A stretch of DNA of 64,000 nucleotides from Tenebrio molitor. Taxonomy: Eukaryota; Arthropoda; Insecta; Coleoptera; Tenebrionidae. Each line of letters begins with the position of its first letter. The first letter of the stretch is position 1. The translations under genes were made by a program, and so were the position numbers. The stretch spans positions 8,556,001 through 8,620,000 of the forward strand of contig NC_091047.1 of the NCBI RefSeq assembly GCF_963966145.1. Direction: 5' to 3'. The notes below the pieces were generated by a model that saw only the letters and a program-made list of their open reading frames with translations, did no database searches and had not been told where the DNA came from. Positions 35,337 through 47,297 of this stretch are shown here, piece after piece.

Positions 35337-38300
35337 ATCATCGACTCCTTCGCAAAAAAATGCAAACGTGCATCTTTTTAAATCGACAGTTATGTAATAG
35401 TAGAGATCGGCAGAGTGCAACGAAATGGAGTATAGCTACAAATGTCATTCTTAATTTAACTGGAGAATTTGTAATTAAAAATGTAAGAGGCGTCGGAAAA
35501 AACAAGACAAGAAGATTGTCGATGGGTTCCATTCAATAATTTTTCCAAGTATGTGTTAATTAGTTTTCACTTTTCAGTCGTTGATTTTTAATAATAATGG
35601 AACGAACAACATCACAAGGCAGAAACTGCTTTATTTCGTTAGAATTTGAATTTTTAATAATCCAATCAAGTAAATCGTGAATAAATAAGCGTCTTTCAAC
35701 ATTAATAACTGCCAGGAAACAGGTATTCGAAACTTGAACGCGATTTTTTGCCGAATATTTGAATTTTATTTCACACCCACGCCGTCTTTAAATCATTAAT
35801 AAGTTGCCGCATAAAAAACGTATCAGAGACAGAAACAACTTAATTATTTAGGACTTTTATTAATTTAGAGAAGACGATGTTCGTCCAGGACCCAAAGCTC
35901 TTCCTGCTAGACTGGGCGATCAGGTGCAATGTTTACATAAGGTGTTAATGTGCCGTTGCCACATCTAGCGGCTACACAGAAAATACAAATTGGAAACTTT
36001 TACCGCATATTTCCTTTAATTATCGCCATAATATTAAAAGCAATAAAATTAAGCAACTTGAATATAAATGACATTAAAGCTTTTTCCACGCAAAATCAGA
36101 GCGTTGCGCAAGTGTTTCCCTGCATTTAGTCCGGCCGTGCAAAATAGTATCCAGGTCTCCTCCGTAACAAATTGGTATTAATTTTCGTGGCATGTGTTTA
36201 AAAGGCAATTAGACTGCAGTGGTGGCAAGTAAACAAACCACAATTTGGTGGTAACGGTCTTGAAACATACGTCCAATTTAAATAATTTGTTGCGACAACA
36301 TCGATTGGCGTATCAACCAATTGCGTTAATTATTTATACGTCTTGTACAGTCTTGTTATGAGTCCCGTTTGATTTATGCAATATTTCAGCAATAAACTTT
36401 TACAACCAGATAATAAATAAAGTGCGAGAGTGTATTCGCACACGCAGGACACGACGTAATTCGCTTACAGTAAATTACATTATTTTTCTATTCTGGCGGC
36501 GTGTTCCATTTATGTGCCAATAATGCATTTATGTGGGTGGAAATAAAGCGGCTGGTGCATCGCGATTCCGATTTTTTTTTATATAGGTCGGGTTCGATAA
36601 GTCTCAACGACGAAAGATGAACGGCGGAGACGCAATTTCGTATTTTTAAAGGCAGACAGACGCTGGAAGAGAAACCATTTGGGAGTTTTCAATTGCCTAA
36701 TTGAATAAATGTAAGGTTTGTACTTCTTCTTGTTGTTACTCTTCTTCTTAATTCTTCTTTTAAAGTGTCAGACACGACAATGTAACAGCTTAGTTCATTA
36801 GTCGAATTAAACATTTGCACTGTGGAATTTTTTATAGTTTCATGTTTAATTTAACTTTAGCTAAGAGAAACCAACTGAAAAGTGAATTAAGTTGACGGCA
36901 ATTTGAATATTTTATAGAATGCAAATAAATGGGAAAATCAGGAAAGCTTGCTGGAAGTAGTATCATATTTTTTTTATTTATTTAGTCAATAATTCGCCCC
37001 TTTTTTGATGTAACAGAATAAAATTACACTTACAATTAAATCTACATAGATAAAATACAATTATGTAGATAAACACGTAGAAATTAAAATAGAAATACAT
37101 AAATAGAAAAAGTAGATGATGAATGACGTTTCACTAAGAAATTAAAGAAAATATTCAATAATCCAATAATTATATGTATTATGATGACCTTATTCAAAAA
37201 TTCATCTATAGCATAATATGGTGAATTCCTAAAATTTATGTACATAGTTTAAAGCTTACAACGAAACAAGATTTTCTTTAGATTCAAGAGCTGCTTATTT
37301 AAAAATTTAATGTCTAATCGTAGTAATAATAGAAGTAGAATTAGTTCAGTCCAAACAGATTTTGTTTAAACATTAATTTGTTCAAATAATCTATGCTTGA
37401 GATTTCATTCAAATTTCATCGTCAATGGTAAATATTATTTTACAACTTTGTGTTTCTTCACAAGTAAAAATAATATTGCTGGCTAAATAATGCTTTAAAA
37501 AACAATAAAAACAAAGAGTTTTGATTGTTTTAGATTTAAATGTGCCACATATAAGCAATACAAAATACGTCCGAATTTGTTGCAGAGTTTTAAAAGAAAA
37601 AAATAACATTGCAAAATTTGAGAATTAAAATAATAATTTGGATTAAAATATTTTCACAATAATGAATCTTTGTTTGAACAGTATTTGGCAACACCTCTGA
37701 TTGTTGTCGATGTTGTTATATTTTGAAATTTCTAAAGTAGAAACTAAATTGCCATATTACCATTTTAAATACATTTAGAAATAACATGGGAGAATAGTTT
37801 TTCTCTTTCTCATTTTGCATAATATGTGATTCGATTTTATCGGTATTTGTTGTCTTTTAAGATTGCCGCTTAATAATACAGTTTGTTGTTTAACATTTTA
37901 AATCTGAAACAGAAATTCATTTTATTTTTCCACAGATAAGATAACTGTTACAACATCTGAAAAGTATGTATTGCCAAAATGTAGTGATTGATTGTTGCTC
38001 CTGGTTTTTAATCATGAATTTACTGTACTGGGTGTACATTTAATTCATTCAAAGAACATTGATTTAATAAAAAAAAGAAAAAATATGACATCCAAAAAAA
38101 ATGGATTAAATTTTGCTGTAATTCTTCTTTACCGCTTGTTTTGTAAATTCTTGTTTTGTATCGTTTTAAATCCGATTTGTATTCTTTACTTTTGTTTATT
38201 CAACAGAAGCTCAATGAGATTCAAGTCTAGGTCTTGAAGATACCATTTCGCGATTCTCAGCATTTTATATTACTCCTAATTTTTTTATTTGTAATAGTTT

Positions 38301-38404
38301 TTGCAAACAATTTATATTTTTGTCCATTATTCTGAAATATGTTGCAGATTTCTACTTATTTCTGTACATTTATTTTTCATCGGTAAACTACGGAATTATA
38401 ATAT
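35337..38404. other. Putative intron
   Basis: No exon could be supported. 36720-36760 is a TTCTTCTTCTT-type pyrimidine repeat. Otherwise it is AT-rich. Confidence 0.45.
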
Positions 38405-38606
38405 CGGGTGTTCAATTAAATGTATCCTCACAGTAGGCATTGAAGAGTCGATTGTGAACGCACCAGTCTGCAGAGTAAAAACACAAACAACGTAAAAAGT
38501 GAGGTTAGATTTAAACAGCTGATCCGTGATCTGTAATCCTTGGTGTGATCATAATCAACTCTCCAACGCCTACTGTGAGGTGAGGATACATTTAAATGAA
38601 CACCCG
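38405..38606. mobile_element. Family A palindromic MITE, copy 6
   Basis: Intact termini CGGGTGTTCAATTAAATG and CATTTAAATGAACACCCG, with arms GCATTGAAGAGTCGATTG and inverse. The core runs in the copy 2 orientation. This copy gives the cleanest definition of the element ends. Confidence 0.85.
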
Positions 38607-39234
38607 ATATAATGTAAAAAATGTCCCCGTTATGGAAAAGAAAAAAATGAAACTAATCTCTAGCGAAGGTTTAATAGACTTAAATTAATTATAAATTGTC
38701 GTGTAGAATCTTGCCTTTGAATTTTTATTATTGTTAAAAAAATTATCAGATGTTGTGTACCGACTGATGGAATGCTTTCATACAATAATTAAAAAAAATA
38801 TATTTGCTCTAGTATCTAGATTGGGAAGTGAGTGGATATTTCGCCACATTTCGCCATTTATTTATTCCTCTGTCAAGTTTAAAAGTAAATAAATTTAAAA
38901 AATCCTCCGAATTAGCTGATAGATGGTTCCCAATGCTTTCTTTATGTATTTACGAAATTATTAATTATTAAAAAATAAAAAGTAATATATATTAATAATA
39001 TGTATTACCACTTTTAAATTAAGAAGTATGTAATTATAGTATGAACTTAATACAACACAGTATTATTTCAGTAAGAAACCATTTGTAATGTAGAGCTATT
39101 ATTATGTATATTTATAATTGATTATTGTTATTGTATTTAATTTTCTAATTAGTATGTTTATTATAATACACATTTATAAATGTAAAGTTTATAGAAAAAA
39201 ATTGAAATGATTATAGTCTTCACTTTTATAAAAC

Positions 39235-39402
39235 TAGACACTGTCAGAATTTGAAAATTTTCTCCTAAGTGAACGGATTTTGATAAATATCACCACTTGT
39301 CAAAACGAAACGTCAAGCTAATTTTAAAGATTTTAAGCAATTTGGAGCCTTTAAGGGGCTCGTAGAACAAAAAAACGTTGTATTAAATTCGTTCTTGTGT
39401 CA
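39235..39402. mobile_element. Family B dispersed repeat, copy 1
   Basis: From ACACTGTCAGAATTTGAAAA to CGTTCTTGTGTCAAA it matches the reverse complement of 45446-45625. Shared landmarks are GACGTTTCGTTTTGACAA in inverse form, GGGGCTCGTAGAACAAAAA and AACGTTGTATT. The hairpin seen next to copy 2 is missing here, so this copy is partial. Confidence 0.75.
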
Positions 39403-40428
39403 AAAAAACTACTATTCCATAAACTGATAGTAGAGGTTTTCTTTTTCATTTCTTCACACAAAGAAAACGTTAGTGCATTATGTTACTAAAACTATTTGAA
39501 AACTGAGCAACTGCATCAATTGCTACTTTTTATTTATAGAACTATGCTGATACAAAACATCTGAATCTTTGACAACAAAATCTTTTACAAATTGACACAT
39601 AAACCTGAACTAGATCTTCCACTATTTTTAAAAAGAATCAGAACTATGATGTAATATGTTTGGCACACAAGAAAATCTATTGATCACTTGACTTTTGTAA
39701 AAATGAAAATTAAAGAGTCCTCTTCAATATGTCGACCACGATAGTGTAGTGACCCACCTGTCTACAAACATTTTTCGACCGTCATTCAATAATTTTCCGT
39801 TCAGTACTTTTGTTAAAACAGTCCTGCCACAAATATGTACATAGAAAATAAAACAAACGTATTTGCGTATCTGCATGATTGGAGTCATTAACCTCTTTGG
39901 CAGTCCAAAAAACTATCTCGATCCCCGTTTTAATTTTAGCCGACCCAGTTTTGGCAAAATCGCCAAATTAAATAATAACTGAACGATTTCGCACAACTAC
40001 CCTGTATATTCGAGGCGAAAATCGCGACAGCAACGAGTGAATCACGAGTAATTATGTGTAAAATCCGGTGCAATTTTCACGGAATGAAAGTAAAATCTGG
40101 CACATTTTTCACCAGGACCATCCATTACTCGGTATTTATAAGAGCGGGTGCACGCTGATGTTGTTTTTGTAAATTCATCAGAGACACACGAGGTATTTTT
40201 AACTTTATCCCTGCATTAAATCCGCACTTTTATACGTTTTTCCTCTACACTTTCACGAGTCGACGACGAGCTAAAGACGACGCATTATTTATTTATTGCG
40301 AGGTTTTTGTCGACGGCTCACCGGGCAATTTTTACGTTTTTTTATACACATATGAAGATTTTTCAGCGGTTTTTTAGCCAACGACGCGATGAAAACGTCG
40401 CGAATTACTGCTAGAATTTTAATTTCAG
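39403..40428. other. Putative intron upstream of plus exon
   Basis: From about 40010 the DNA becomes CG-richer and contains ACGAGTCGACGACGAGC-type sequence; possibly an intronic enhancer next to the exon. Nothing coding. Confidence 0.4.
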
Positions 40429-40525
40429 GACTGTTTCAGAAAGGGGATGATGCGTCGCCGCCCCCAACACCACGGACAAAACATTCGTCTGTTGAATATT
40501 GCTACTTGCCACCACCAGATTACAG
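40429..40525 (+). CDS. Candidate internal exon of the plus-strand gene, Pro-rich
   Basis: Acceptor TTTTAATTTCAG precedes 40429. A second, in-tandem acceptor (ACTGTTTCAG) would start the exon at 40440 in phase 0, matching exon 5465-5524. The donor is ATTACAG|GTACTAG and the exon ends with two bases (phase 2). The peptide is KGDDASPPPTPRTKH, then SSVEYCYLPPPDY. Codons are GC-ending and the Ser/Thr-Pro content suggests a disordered, phosphorylatable segment. The next candidate exon (51381) supplies the one missing base. Family not recognised. Confidence 0.5.
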
Positions 40526-41640
40526 GTACTAGGAATTTTATGAGCCGACAATTAAATACAGTATGGTTGCAGTGGTGGCCTCATTTGAAATCGAATCAAC
40601 ATTCAAAACTTGCTGGCATTAACTATGGATAAGTGACAGATCACCTGTTCTTGTTTTAATGTGTTCGGTACACAATAAGAAATGTTCGCCTTTCTGTTTT
40701 CGTAGCCCGAAGCTCTGAAAGACTAATTTTATTGCAAACTGATTTTTTGCGAAAACTGTCGTTTGCATATTTTTGGACTAGAAACACGACATATATTAGT
40801 TTAGTACATATTTCTATTGCTACGGAGCGGTGATTGAAATAGCTCGAGAATATGTAACATTTGGTTGTAGTAATTTATAGGTTTGACCACCCAGTGGCGG
40901 GGTTAGTCATGATTTGGCTGCTTTTACTTTTTAAAACCAATTAAAACGTATATAGGACAACAAATTTTGTTTTTCTTTTTAATAGCAACATACGTCTTGT
41001 CACAATCGTAAATCTTTCTTTAATCTGCTATCAGCTATCTTAATAGGGCATCTTAATTTTATTTATTTTTCAATATTGATTACACCTGTGACGAAATTTT
41101 TGTTAAATTTTATGGCGAAAATATAGACACATAAAACAGACTCTTGTACAACAAATTAGCAACAAGAGATTTAATTGATACTACTAATTAATTTCGTTAA
41201 TTAGTAATTGTTGATAATGACACCGTTTGGAATTTATGTTCATGGAATACCAGACCTCTAGACATTTTTAGTAGCTGTCATTTCGTCTCATTGGTTCGAT
41301 TTTTTTTTTTAATTCCTTGAGGCGTGAGTGACGCTGTCGACTATACATACGATTGTGAAAAAAAATTAAGTTTTCGTTTTTGGGTGTTGCGGGTGGTTCC
41401 TCATCTTGTCACCGTAATTAGAGTCGAAAATTTTCGTTTACATTTTCGTCTGCAGCCGAGTAATTAGTGCGGACAAGTAAAGATTGGTGTCGGAAAAAAA
41501 CAAAATAGAGTCGTTTCCACTTAAGTCGTATGTCATTTAGTATTCACGATTGGTCCCAGCCGGAGTCGAGTTATTTAAAAATGCGACTCGAGATTTCAAT
41601 CAGAGTTTAACCAACAAATCCTTGTTGCTATGATACTTAC
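40526..41640. other. Putative intron
   Basis: No exon or element supported. A TCGTTTTTGGGTGTTGCGGGTGG patch near 41370-41400 is GC-richer. Confidence 0.45.
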
Positions 41641-41745
41641 TTTTAAATGAGATATCAACATATTTGGTAATGCTGTGTTTACCTTTATGATGATGGTATT
41701 GGCAGTTTCGCAACGCCAAAATGGAATAGAGAGTGGACCGCTTAC
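41641..41745 (-). other. Candidate recursive-splice exon (RS-exon) of the minus-strand gene
   Basis: On the minus strand a T9 tract and TTACAG end at 41746, and the next bases are GTAAGC. Acceptor and regenerated donor are therefore juxtaposed. Downstream lie two ordinary donors, ATAAAG|GTAAAC (edge 41683) and AAAA|GTAAGTATCA (edge 41641). The 105-bp interval is open in two frames, phase 0 (VSGPLSIPFWRC...) and phase 1 (GKRSTLYSILAL...), so it could also be a retained cassette without frame loss. The layout is that of an RS-exon: an exon recognised first and then removed by resplicing from its own start. It sits within the proposed intron between 51723 and 16511. Confidence 0.4.
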
Positions 41746-42239
41746 CTGTAAAAAAAAACATCATGTACAACGGATGAGACTTGTTCTATTGTATACAAAG
41801 TGTTTTTTGGGCAAGATCTATCCCCATTCAATGGGTGAAGAGAGTGTAATTATCACATTAATCTTTTCATCCGTCGTGCGATATATTGTTTAAAATTGCA
41901 ATTTTCACCGGGGACTTACGAAATTTCGAAAGTGTTTATGTTAATTTTCTGATCAATACAGTGATTAATAACTTTCATTTATCCATTCCGAGAAGCCCCC
42001 GCTTAACCCTGCCCATTTGCGCGCCGAACTAGATCACCAACTGTCAAATTGATTCATAGACAAACATCAATTTCTTATTTTTTCCATCTATTTTCCCAAA
42101 TGAAATCGCACTATCTGTCCTGTCGCAACGTGCATTCGTCAATTTTGTGGCGCTTCCGAGGTGTCAACTGTAACATTTTTTACGTAAAAAAACGTGGAGC
42201 CACGAAAAATTCGACAATGGCTAACTGTAAATAATTCCC
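41746..42239. other. Putative intron
   Basis: The 61-codon plus frame 42049-42234 lacks splice or domain support. Confidence 0.45.
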
Positions 42240-42700
42240 CTGCCCACTCTGTATTTTTTTCGCGAACGCGTCATCTGGCGGCGGCCGCGTCCAACTCGGC
42301 GCGCAGACGGGATCGATCACAGCGCCGCTTCGTGCCGGGTAGACGAATTTCTGCGGCAACCTCGTGACCTTTCAAGGCAGTTTATTGACCCGCGTGACGT
42401 ATGCGGAAGTGATGACGTCACCTCGACGAGCACATCGACTGCGGATGTTGGCAACGCATGAGTTGCCGCCAACCAGCGTCAGATGTGCGACGACGGCGAC
42501 AGAGACGGCGATATCGTGAATGATTACGGCGAGCTGAGAATGTAAATAAATTCTAAACTATGGCTATATTTAAGGCCGGAATGGAATCGACGTGTTTGTT
42601 GGATGTTTGTCGGGATTGCGACTTTTCTTTCGTTTTGTGACGGGACGACGGACTTTCGGGAAGAGGATGTTCGACAATTATGTCGGTCACGTGACGTGAT
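42240..42700. promoter_or_regulatory. CG-dense island with CRE, ETS and CACGTG motifs
   Basis: Strong base-composition contrast with flanks. TGACGTCA (42413-42420) is a perfect CRE. GCGGAAGTG just upstream matches an ETS core. GTCACGTGAC (42686-42695) is a perfect USF/MITF-type E-box. CGGCGGCCGCG occurs at about 42280. The cluster suggests a promoter or strong enhancer inside the introns. No start site or first-exon donor could be fixed. Confidence 0.45.
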
Positions 42701-45369
42701 CGATACGTCTATTAAAAAATATTCGGCGATAGAAGACCGCCGTCGCGGCTGTCCCGGTTCATGGAACTTATTATAAAAATGTAATAATATGGACTATTTT
42801 TAGACAGAAATCCGTTTCTAATAAGATCGATGACAGATGACATCTGTGGATATTGACCCCGGCTGTTTGACGCACACCTACAATTGTTTATTTCGCTCAC
42901 GTGATCTAATAAATGTCAATCACAAATATAATTTCGCTAGTTTTCTAAAAATACAAAGATGGTGTTTTAACGATAATTCTTAGAAGATACACTGAAAAAT
43001 GCAATAAAATTAAAATTAGAAAAGGAAGTTTGACAGATTTTTTTACGATTCCAGCGCTTCCTAAATATTTCTTTGTTTACTTAACTGAGTAAATATAGGC
43101 ACATATTCAACGCAGATTAACGAGCAAATGTATTTTATCATATTAAAAATGAAAATAAAATGTAAAAATTATTTGCAACACGTGTGACTTTAACCAACCA
43201 TAGACTTGGGAAATGTCGTTTGGTAATTTAATACACAATTCGCTCCACGCCCCACGCCTTAAAAACTTGAAGTCTGGTACATATGTACATACAAGATAAG
43301 TCTTAACAGAAATATAAAAGATATCTGGCTAATTTATTATTTTAATTTTAATCGTAAAAATGTAGATATCCATTTATCTAAGGTTAATGATTATGATAAA
43401 GTAAAATTTAGTATTAGGTATGTGTACAGAACAAGGGTAACAAATTACCAATTCAAAGTCACAATGATATGGAAGTCTGATTTATAAGCTTTGCAGAGAA
43501 ACAAAACTGAAATGATAAATGAAAGGAATATTTCAAAACAGGTGTTCTTAAAATGTTTGCTCAGCTAAAATACAATTTGCAACATTCATCATACAAATTG
43601 GTAATTTATTACGAAGGAATATTTTGAAACTCTGACAGCGGATACCGTAATACGATATTAAAAATAATCTCGGAGTCTAATAGAATTTTTTTTATACTTA
43701 ATGTGAATATCTTTGACGTTATAAATAATTGAAGGGTGGTTAAAAAATGGTGCAAAAAATCTGCAAAACGTATACATTAAAAATATAGATTGTGAATACT
43801 AGAAAGGTTATAATTTGTGTAATATACAAGGTGACAATAAAACTTGTTCTCTCGTTTCTTTGTTTAGAGGAGTAGCTACCTCCTGTACCTATTTATAAAA
43901 TTTCAGACAAATGCAGTTTCAGATTTTTAATAATTTTTTCATACATACTCGTATAAAGAGACTAATTTTTAAATTGGAACACTGGAGTTGATTCTAGCGG
44001 TATAATAAAATATTCTTCAATATCTTAAATTTTTTAAATGAACTAGACAATTTAAAAGTTGCAGTCATTTCTAGGTTTTGTCTTGAATTTTTTCATTGGC
44101 AATAAAAAAAAGATCGATATCAATAGAGACCTTGGGAAAAATCTTACCGAAGCATGGAAAGAAATTCAGTATGAATCAATAATTTAATTAACTACTTAGA
44201 AAAATAATTAAATCACCTGAAAAACAGTAGATACATAAATTGTAAGAATAACATTATGTATTTGAAAATTTGTTATAAAAATGAAATTCGCATTTGAAGA
44301 CAAAAAGTTGATTGTTAATAATTAAAATATTTTAATTAAAGCTTCTACAGACTTTCGTTAGGTAGGTACATTAAAAAAGTGTTGACATAATGGATATATG
44401 TATGTAATATAATACTAGTGTGAAAAATGCACTTTCTCTAAAATTTTAGTACTTCATGTACAAAAAATAAACGCGTAATTATTAATATTTACAACATTTA
44501 TTTAAAAAACTGGCTGTGAACTTGTAAACGATCCCAAATTGCGCAACTTTATTGAATCTACACATTTAGTGTTTTGTTAAGATAGTTATTTTTATATTAA
44601 GTGAGTGAAGTGAGTGTTTTTTGTGCATGAAAAGGTCTTTTACGTCGAGACGCAGGTCGAGGCAGTAATAGTTATTTGTTAAAAAATTACCGGATAGGGA
44701 ATTTATTTTTCTTTCATTGGCAACATAAAGGATCCAAGAAGCGACTGTCACGACAAAAATCAACCAATTTCTCAAAAATTCAAAACCGTCGTCGTCCTCT
44801 CACTTATTCCTAAGGCGTCGCTTGATAACACCCTCGGCCACTACTGCCATACACTGCTGTATACAGCTTGCGATAAAGGATACAAATTTGCCCGACATCA
44901 ATATTTCACATTTTAAAAATTGTACAAAAATCCACGACATTGACATTTTTTGCTGCCAACCTAAAATCTTTCATTAAAAATTCCTGTTTCGATTTTCTTG
45001 CCTAGGCAGGGAAATGCCATTTGAATGCCGATTTAGTCGTATTTTCTGGACGGAGGCCGAAAAAAGCCTTTGAATGTACAAAAAAGATAAACAAGATAAA
45101 CAATATTTTTTCTATAATTGCTTTCAAAACTAAATTTTAAACTTCAAATTTTTGAAGGAAATCGAAGTATCAACGCAGTGATCATGTTGCTAGGTAACTA
45201 TGTATGTAATAGAAAACAGTGTGTGAAGTGAAAAACAAAAAAGCTTAACAGAAAAACTGTATGGTTTCTAGTTTCCATCTTACAACAGTGTAAAAAAAAA
45301 TTATGTAAGAAAATGATCCACTTCATGCATAGATAATAGTAGTTTATTTGACGAGTTCTTGTGTAAATT
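42701..45369. other. Putative intron, AT-rich
   Basis: Apart from small open frames with no support (42712-42900, 44566-44775) this contains nothing assignable. 43000-44500 is the most AT-rich part of the window. Confidence 0.5.
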
Positions 45370-45625
45370 GGGTTTTTTTGGCACGAGTGGGCCAGTTTAA
45401 AACGCGAGTGAAACGAGCGTTTTAATGGCCCACGAGTGCCAAAAAAGCCCAAATGACACACGAATGAGTTGAATACAACGTTTTTTTGTTCGACGAGCCC
45501 CTTAAAGGCTCCCAATCGCTAAAAATCTTTAAAATTAGCTTGACGTTTCGTTTTGACAATTGGTGACATTTATAAAAATCCGTTCACATAGGAGAAAATT
45601 CTCAAATTATGACAGTGTCGAACAA
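45370..45625. mobile_element. Family B dispersed repeat, copy 2, with terminal hairpin
   Basis: 45370-45450 is a hairpin: GGCACGAGTGGGCCA...AACGC pairs with GCGTTTTAATGGCCC...GTGCC around a GAGTGAAACGA loop. The following segment to 45625 (AACGTTTTTTTGTTCGACGA... to TATGACAGTGTCGAAC) matches copy 1 in reverse orientation. No transposase fragment is seen. Confidence 0.7.
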
Positions 45626-45629
45626 AAAA

Positions 45630-45935
45630 GTCTTTTTTTTATAATCAATTGTCAAAGTGTCAGGTTGGCAGAAAATTCGAAACAGTGAATTTTATAAATC
45701 ATGTTTGAAACATTGACTTTTGAAATTGTCGCCGATTGTCACATTTGACAATTTAAATTTAAATTAAATACGTGTCTCATACTCATAAACATATGCAACA
45801 TAACCTCAATAATGATCTAGGGGAAATCTAGGGTGAAATTGAGATAGAACTGGACCAAATGTCAATGATTTTTAATATACAGTTTGGTCTTTTTCTGTAT
45901 TTTGTGACTGACAATTGATTATAAAAAAAACGGAC
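45630..45935. mobile_element. ~305-bp inverted-repeat element adjoining family B
   Basis: Left TCTTTTTTTTATAATCAATTG and right CAATTGATTATAAAAAAAA followed by CGGA are inverted copies that continue as TGTCA / TGACA. The interior has no coding frame. Ends are A/T runs, so exact edges are uncertain. Confidence 0.55.
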
Positions 45936-46210
45936 TATAACTGTGCGTGAATACCAATTTTTTGAATCAATTATAATACCGTGGATTAAAGGTCAACCTT
46001 TGGTTTGGCACGTTACTGTTGTAGATACACTTGCAGACAGTTATGGTATTGAAAACATCTGAAGTCTCAGGTTTTGCCGCTGAAATGGCTTGCAAACGCA
46101 AACTTAGCAAATATAGTTCAATTATTTCGTCAAACTACATATTTAAAGGTTTAGCCTTTGAAACCTTAGAGCCTTAGACCCTTAGTGCGAAGAAACCATC
46201 GATTTTATTA

Positions 46211-46402
46211 ATGTCATCGGAAACCGACTTATCGCGGAATCAGGCGATTCAAAATCAAAGAAATTCCTTTTTGAGAGAATTTCCCTTGCCATTCAACGTG
46301 GAAACGCTGCAAGCATTCGGTGCACTTTTCCAGATTCCGCATTATTATCGGAAATTTTTGCATTGTAAATCAAAAATGTTATGTAATTATGTTATCAATT
46401 AA
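46211..46402 (+). CDS. Small unrecognised ORF, 63 codons
   Basis: ATG to TAA with mixed codon use (MSSETDLSRNQAIQNQR... then VETLQAFGALFQIPHYYRKF). It is more protein-like than neighbouring chance frames. No start-context, splice or polyadenylation evidence ties it to a transcript. It could be a fragment of a retroelement or a lost exon. No domain is recognised. Confidence 0.2.
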   Translation: MSSETDLSRNQAIQNQRNSFLREFPLPFNVETLQAFGALFQIPHYYRKFLHCKSKMLCNYVIN

Positions 46403-46973
46403 TATTATAATAGAAAAAATATATTACATATTATTAAATATATACCAACTTACGTTCAAACTCAAATCACTTAAATATCTCAAGACATAGATCATTGCAA
46501 ATGTCTTCATGAAGAGAATTTTATTCGGTACGTTAAATTTAAAAAGCCAACATAATTTTAATTTAATTTGCTTTATTTGGTTATGATAATTAAAAAAATC
46601 TTTCACTAATTTTGAGATAGTTAGGAATGATGACGATAAAATTTAAATTTCTACTGTGCAAACAGACAACAAAAAAGTGTGAATGGTTGCGGAATCACCC
46701 AGTGAGGCTATCTGTGAGAACTATCTGTAGTTCTTGAATGTGCTGTAAACTAGGAGGCTTAGTTAATGACGTCGTACATATCGTATTTTGTATTCCACTT
46801 TTCACCATCAAAAGTAAGAACAGCATCAAGAACGAGGTAGATTAGTTACAGCTTGCAAGAGCCCACGTTTCGAATATGCATAAACATTAATCAATGCATT
46901 ATCGTTCGGGGATCGTTAAGATGAGGCAGTACTCTCGGAAGCTGCGTTTCCATGTAAAGAGCTCCTTAAAAAA

Positions 46974-47297
46974 ATGATCGTACACGAACGCAGCCCGATA
47001 GCATGTAACATTTATCGGCTCCATCTTCGATATCAACATGCAATCGTACTTAGCTCAACACCATATACAGCTTTGATGGACAGCTGTAAAGCTAACGGTA
47101 CCATCAGACAACCGCAAGGCAAGCCGTGCGCCTCCAGTAATACCACCAAGAACGGGAATGAGGAGCGGAAGAGGGGAGAAACCCACTACCACGATGTTGA
47201 TGATGAAGACGAAGGCACGGCGTCAGGCGCGGCAAGACACCGTGGCTATGGAAGTAACGGACCCAACACACACATAACTGTACCATGGCGCTGGTAA
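46974..47297 (+). CDS. Coding-like fragment in a GC-rich block, 107 codons
   Basis: The plus frame has a hydrophilic second half: MDSCKANGTIRQPQGK..., an acidic run DVDDEDEG, and a Gly/Ser/His end before TAA. Codons end mainly in G or C, unlike the flanks (about 46.4-46.8 and 47.7-48 kb). The antisense 92-codon frame 47104-47382 is also open. It may be a decayed mobile-element or exon fragment; splice sites were not found and the identity is unknown. Confidence 0.2.
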   Translation: MIVHERSPIACNIYRLHLRYQHAIVLSSTPYTALMDSCKANGTIRQPQGKPCASSNTTKNGNEERKRGETHYHDVDDEDEGTASGAARHRGYGSNGPNTHITVPWRW

